DNA from: Thermoplasmata archaeon
GTDB lineage: Archaea; Thermoplasmatota; Thermoplasmata; GCA-020350865
Assembly: GCA_020350865.1 (NCBI GenBank)
Contig: CP070726.1
Location: 1,162,149-1,169,096, forward strand
Reading direction: 5' to 3'
DNA: 6,948 nucleotides
Below the pieces are notes generated by a model. That model did no database searches, was not told the DNA's origin, and was given only the letters and a program-made list of their open reading frames with translations. The position numbers were made by a program, and so were the translations under genes. This document shows, in pieces, positions 4,193 through 6,948 of the stretch. How positions within the stretch are numbered: position 1 is the stretch's first letter; every line of letters begins with the position of its first letter.

Positions 4193-6948
4193 ATGGCACA
4201 GTCCGAGAACGACAGACGCAGATGTCCTAACTGTCGATCATTTGTTTCAGCCGAGGATAAGAGATGCAACAAGTGCGGAAAAAAGCTGACAAAGCCCGAT
4301 GAGAACGGCTCGAAAAAAGGCCTTGGCAAAGCTCTCTCGGAGAAGTACAAGGAGAGATTTGCACCAGGGGATAAAAAGAAAAAAAAGGCAAGGGATAAAG
4401 AGAAAAGAGAAAACGCCCTGAGCATGTTCTCCCTTTTACCAAACATAGGCAGGACAAGGGCCATTACACTGTGGGATGCGGGTTTTCGGAGCCTCGACGA
4501 TCTGAGGAAGGCAACCGTGGATGATATAGCTTCTGTAAAAAGCATAGGCAGCACGCTGGCAGAGAAGATCAAGGAAAGCCTTTCCACCTTCGGGGAGGGG
4601 ATACCAGAGAAAGAGGGCATAATCATATGCTCCTCCTGCGGTGCCCTGCTTACTGCGAAGACGAGCGTATGCGGTCTGTGTGGCACCAAAGTGGGTGAAG
4701 GGGAGGTGGAAGAGGAGGAAATCATCCTGGAGGAGGCAAAGGTCGATGAGGGTGTTTTTGTCTGCGGCAACTGCGGATCATTTGTGGAGGAGGCAGCGGG
4801 TATATGCGACACCTGCGGTGCCATTTTGGAGGAGGAGCTGGAGGCGGTAGAAGAGGAGATATTCGAACTGCCACCCATTGAAGAGGAGGAAGATGTAGAG
4901 GTCATTTTTCTGTGCCCAGAATGCGGCGGTTTTCTCACTGCCGATGCCACCATATGTCCGAAATGCGGGGTCCAGTTGGAGGAGATTGAAGAGGTTGAAA
5001 AAATTGAGGAAATCGAAGAGATTGAACCCGAACCAATTGAAGAAAAAATCGAACCTGAAGTGGTAAAGGAAGTACCTGATGTAGAGCCTGAGCTGTTCTT
5101 GTGCCCTGAGTGCGGTGCCTTCATTACGAGGACCACCACAGAATGCAGTACATGCGGTACCATCATAGAATTCGAGGAAGAGGCGGCATTGGAGCCTGAA
5201 ATCACCCCTGAGATTGAGGCCGAGGCAGAACCTGAGGAGGAAAAACCTGAACTGTTCTTGTGTCCCGCATGCGGGGCCTTCGTGAGAGCGGATGCCGGGG
5301 AGTGCAGTGCCTGCGGGGCCATCATAGAATTAGAGGAAGAAGCCCCAATTAAGGCTGTGCCTGAGCCCGAGATTGCGGAGGAAATGGAAGCCGAGGCGGA
5401 ATTGGAGGAGGTGAAACCGGATCTCTTTATCTGCCCTGAGTGCGGTGCCTTTATGACCTCCAGGGCCACCGAGTGCGGTATCTGCGGAACGGCTTTTGCC
5501 CCTGAAATGGCGGAAAGGGAGATCAGAGTTGAAGAACCCAAAATTGCAGAAGAAGCACCAGAAATCCCCTATGAAGAAGCTGAGCCTTCTTTGCTGTACA
5601 TCTGTCCCTCCTGCGGAGCCTTTGTTAAGGATGATGCCGAGAGATGTTTGATATGCGATACAGACCTCACGGGACGAGAGCTGGAGATCCCACCCGTAGA
5701 AGAGCTCATAGTCGAGGAGGAATTGAGAAGGGCGGAGATAGAACCCGAGGAGGAATTCGAGGCCGAAATCAAGAGCCTCGAGGCATCTTTGGAGAAGATA
5801 AAGCCCGTGATAATGCCCGGCCTCTCCAACGGCCTGATCAACGGTGTCAGGATGAGAAGAAAGGTCGTTGCAGGTGTGACAAATGGCCTCACCAACGGCC
5901 TCACCAATGGCCTGACAAACGGACTGAAAGCCCGGAGAAGAGCACGGTTGGGCGTCACGAACGGCCTAATAAACGGTCTCACCAACGGTCTGACGGAGGG
6001 GCTGACAAACGGCCTGATAAACGGAATGAGGGTGAGAAGAAGGACTCTGCCTGGAATCACAAACGGTCTAACCAACGGATTGACAAACGGCCTGACAAAC
6101 GGTCTTCGGCGGCTGAAGCTTGGACTCTCGGAAGGTGTGACAGATGGAAACGGAATAACGAACGGCCTGAGCGCCGTGACAGAAACCCTAAGAACTTCCA
6201 GCGGAACCGCCAGGATGATTGCCGTGATCATATTCGTTTTGGTGCTTTTAACATCACCTATCCTGATCAACTCGCTGGTTCCCCCACACAAGGCCATGGA
6301 GATCGATGGGGAATTTGGGGATTGGAGTGATATCCCAGCCTACTCGGACTCATTGACCGATCAGATGTTGAATGAGGACGTCAATTTAGCAGAATACAAA
6401 ATGTCTGTGAACAGGTGGGGTGATGTTTCCCTGTACATAAAAGTGAATGGAACCATACTGAACGGTGTCCACGGTTTGGATGCTGTGAATATCTTTATTG
6501 ACGAGGATAATGACCCAAACACGGGTTATAGGATCTCCACATTGGGTGCAGATAAAAGGGTCATTGTCACAGGATGGAATAACTTCATCTATCAAAAAGG
6601 ATACAGTGAGTTCAATTCGTCGCGCTCCCAAACGGATATAAACGGCTTCGATAACTTCTACATACTTCCCGCTGCCATCAGCGAAAATGAACTGGAGACG
6701 AGGTTATGGCTTTCCGCTCTCACCCCAGACCTCGATAAGACAATAAAACTGGTATTCGCCACAAGGGATTCGGCTGGAAACGAGGACCTATCTGACATCA
6801 TAATCGGCCAGATTTATGGAGCTCTGATAATAAACCAGAAGAGCATTGCCTCCCAGCTCATTCCCAAGGGCTACAGTAATATTGCCATGCTCAGATTGGA
6901 TATGGAGGCCCTTGGTGAAGATATGAGTGTTGGCATGATAAATGTTAC
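4193..6948 (+). CDS. Membrane-anchored zinc-ribbon/HhH protein with Asn-Gly repeats and surface domain (3' end missing)
   Basis: Unrecognised as a named family. The frame is open for 918 codons to the window edge. Order of parts: zinc ribbon (C11, C14, C25, C28); Lys-rich linker (41-75); helix-hairpin-helix-like domain (78-132) with LLPNIGRTRA and VKSIGSTLAEKI hairpins; seven more CX2C-X10-CX2C ribbons (146-488) joined by Glu-rich linkers; acidic, probably helical stretch (489-540); xNGL repeats with Arg-rich spacers (543-660); transmembrane helix (675-696); then a beta-sandwich-like domain with IDGEFGDW (704-711) and DEDNDPNTGY (770-779), the latter like a calcium loop, and sequons N752-G-T and N808-S-S. 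Arg674 before the helix and no N-terminal signal suggest N-in, C-out. Residues from about 883 may begin another outside domain. Its own promoter separates it from abce1. A link between a surface sensor or binding domain and DNA, RNA or protein partners inside is inferred. Confidence 0.92.
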   Translation, partial: MAQSENDRRRCPNCRSFVSAEDKRCNKCGKKLTKPDENGSKKGLGKALSEKYKERFAPGDKKKKKARDKEKRENALSMFSLLPNIGRTRAITLWDAGFRSLDDLRKATVDDIASVKSIGSTLAEKIKESLSTFGEGIPEKEGIIICSSCGALLTAKTSVCGLCGTKVGEGEVEEEEIILEEAKVDEGVFVCGNCGSFVEEAAGICDTCGAILEEELEAVEEEIFELPPIEEEEDVEVIFLCPECGGFLTADATICPKCGVQLEEIEEVEKIEEIEEIEPEPIEEKIEPEVVKEVPDVEPELFLCPECGAFITRTTTECSTCGTIIEFEEEAALEPEITPEIEAEAEPEEEKPELFLCPACGAFVRADAGECSACGAIIELEEEAPIKAVPEPEIAEEMEAEAELEEVKPDLFICPECGAFMTSRATECGICGTAFAPEMAEREIRVEEPKIAEEAPEIPYEEAEPSLLYICPSCGAFVKDDAERCLICDTDLTGRELEIPPVEELIVEEELRRAEIEPEEEFEAEIKSLEASLEKIKPVIMPGLSNGLINGVRMRRKVVAGVTNGLTNGLTNGLTNGLKARRRARLGVTNGLINGLTNGLTEGLTNGLINGMRVRRRTLPGITNGLTNGLTNGLTNGLRRLKLGLSEGVTDGNGITNGLSAVTETLRTSSGTARMIAVIIFVLVLLTSPILINSLVPPHKAMEIDGEFGDWSDIPAYSDSLTDQMLNEDVNLAEYKMSVNRWGDVSLYIKVNGTILNGVHGLDAVNIFIDEDNDPNTGYRISTLGADKRVIVTGWNNFIYQKGYSEFNSSRSQTDINGFDNFYILPAAISENELETRLWLSALTPDLDKTIKLVFATRDSAGNEDLSDIIIGQIYGALIINQKSIASQLIPKGYSNIAMLRLDMEALGEDMSVGMINV
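4418..4588 (+). other. Helix-hairpin-helix domain of the large protein
   Basis: Residues 76-132 contain two hairpin motifs: LLPNIGRTRAITLWDAGF (81-98) and ASVKSIGSTLAEKIKESL (113-130), with SLDDLRKATVDDI between them. This is the HhH pair pattern of the RadA/Rad51 N-terminal and related domains (consensus LPGIGxxxAxxLxxAGFxSxxDL...IxGIGxxxAxKI). In known families it binds DNA without sequence specificity or mediates protein contacts. The first hairpin has Asn where Gly is usual. Confidence 0.8.
4628..5656 (+). repeat. Array of seven tandem zinc ribbons
   Basis: Cysteine quartets sit at residues 146/149/160/163, 191/194/205/208, 241/244/255/258, 304/307/318/321, 357/360/371/374, 414/417/428/431 and 471/474/485/488. 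Every one has CX2C-X10-CX2C spacing, as has the separate ribbon at 11-28. The consensus is roughly CPxCGAFhxxxAxxCxxCGxxh. Linkers are acidic and vary, so start-to-start distances are 45-63 residues. Ribbons at 304, 357, 414 and 471 are the most alike; bases 5102-5121 and 5432-5451 are identical over 20 positions, indicating internal duplication. The ribbons probably each bind one zinc and may be protein- or nucleic-acid-binding. Confidence 0.9.
5819..6172 (+). repeat. xNGL tetrapeptide repeat array with basic spacers
   Basis: Residues 543-660 contain 17 Asn-Gly dipeptides, mostly as T/I-N-G-L. Blocks hold 2 (545-552), 4 (563-578), 6 (589-612) and 4 (623-638) tetrapeptides. They are separated by three ten-residue basic spacers of one pattern, RMRRKVVAGV, KARRRARLGV and RVRRRTLPGI, and followed by a decaying tail with SEGV, TDGN and ITNGL. 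Synonymous codons differ freely between copies (AAC/AAT, GGC/GGT/GGA, CTC/CTG/CTA/TTG), so the pattern is kept at protein level and is not fresh DNA slippage. No fold is known to me. Confidence 0.9.
6215..6280 (+). other. Single transmembrane helix of the large protein
   Basis: Residues 675-696 are a 22-residue hydrophobic run (MIAVIIFVLVLLTSPILINS and two more) preceded by Arg674 and the Arg/Lys-rich repeat zone. By the positive-inside rule the zinc-ribbon half lies in the cytoplasm and the residues after 697 lie outside. It is the only clear membrane segment in the visible protein. Confidence 0.85.

Noticed and set aside
4379..4386. Run of eight A bases in the lysine-rich linker, a possible frameshift or slippage site
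   Set aside because: The frame remains consistent on both sides (zinc ribbon before, HhH after), so no frameshift is needed.
4171..5541. Long open frame (456 codons) on the minus strand, opposite the zinc-ribbon region
   Set aside because: It is Ser/Pro-rich low complexity, as expected from the complement of Glu- and Cys-rich codons. The plus strand shows eight regular cysteine quartets, an HhH domain and a promoter, which decides the coding strand.
5825..6106. Short DNA repeats that could suggest CRISPR or a minisatellite
   Set aside because: The units are 12 bases with many synonymous differences, in frame and coding. There are no unique spacers of CRISPR size and no palindromic repeats.
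5569..6297. Open frame (242 codons) on the minus strand with RPFV/PLVRP repeats
   Set aside because: Its repeats are the antisense reading of the xNGL tetrapeptides. The plus frame continues unbroken into a transmembrane helix and a surface domain.
5644..6330. Plus-strand frame of 228 codons rich in Arg and Lys
   Set aside because: It is a shifted reading of the same gene, very basic and without any recognisable domain. It ends where the real frame goes on to the window edge.

Overview
The window reads as archaeal chromosome. It carries ABCE1 (RLI), found only in archaea and eukaryotes, TATA/BRE-type promoters instead of -35/-10 boxes, Shine-Dalgarno-like GGAG motifs, a T-tract terminator and AGG/AGA/ATA-rich codon use. 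A zinc-ribbon/HhH protein with Asn-Gly repeats and a surface domain fits my recollection of Thermoplasmata-type euryarchaea best. That placement is inference, not shown by the sequence.

Layout, all on the + strand. Positions 1-94 hold either the last 30 codons of an upstream gene or a foldable RNA segment. Positions 95-270 are an intergenic promoter region with two CATT/AATG palindromes, a BRE/TATA box and a ribosome binding site. Positions 271-4013 are a tight three-gene unit: sucC and sucD (the two subunits of succinyl-CoA synthetase, abutting with no gap), then abce1, which overlaps the end of sucD by four bases (ATGA). Positions 4014-4192 contain a T-tract terminator and a fresh TATA promoter. 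From 4193 to the right edge runs one very large open frame, at least 918 codons and still open.

The first three genes are well-known housekeeping enzymes: a TCA-cycle substrate-level phosphorylation enzyme and the ribosome-splitting Fe-S ATPase, co-transcribed although their jobs differ. The last gene is the unusual one. It encodes a predicted single-pass membrane protein whose long N-terminal, probably cytoplasmic, part has eight identically spaced CX2C-X10-CX2C zinc ribbons, a helix-hairpin-helix DNA-binding-like domain, acidic linkers, and then a 94-residue array of xNGL tetrapeptides cut by exactly ten-residue basic spacers. A transmembrane helix follows, then an outside beta-sandwich-like domain opening with an IDGxxxDW motif and a DxDxDPxTGY loop. 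I do not know a characterised protein of this architecture. It is the best candidate here for an undescribed system, plausibly linking a surface domain to nucleic acid or protein partners inside the cell.
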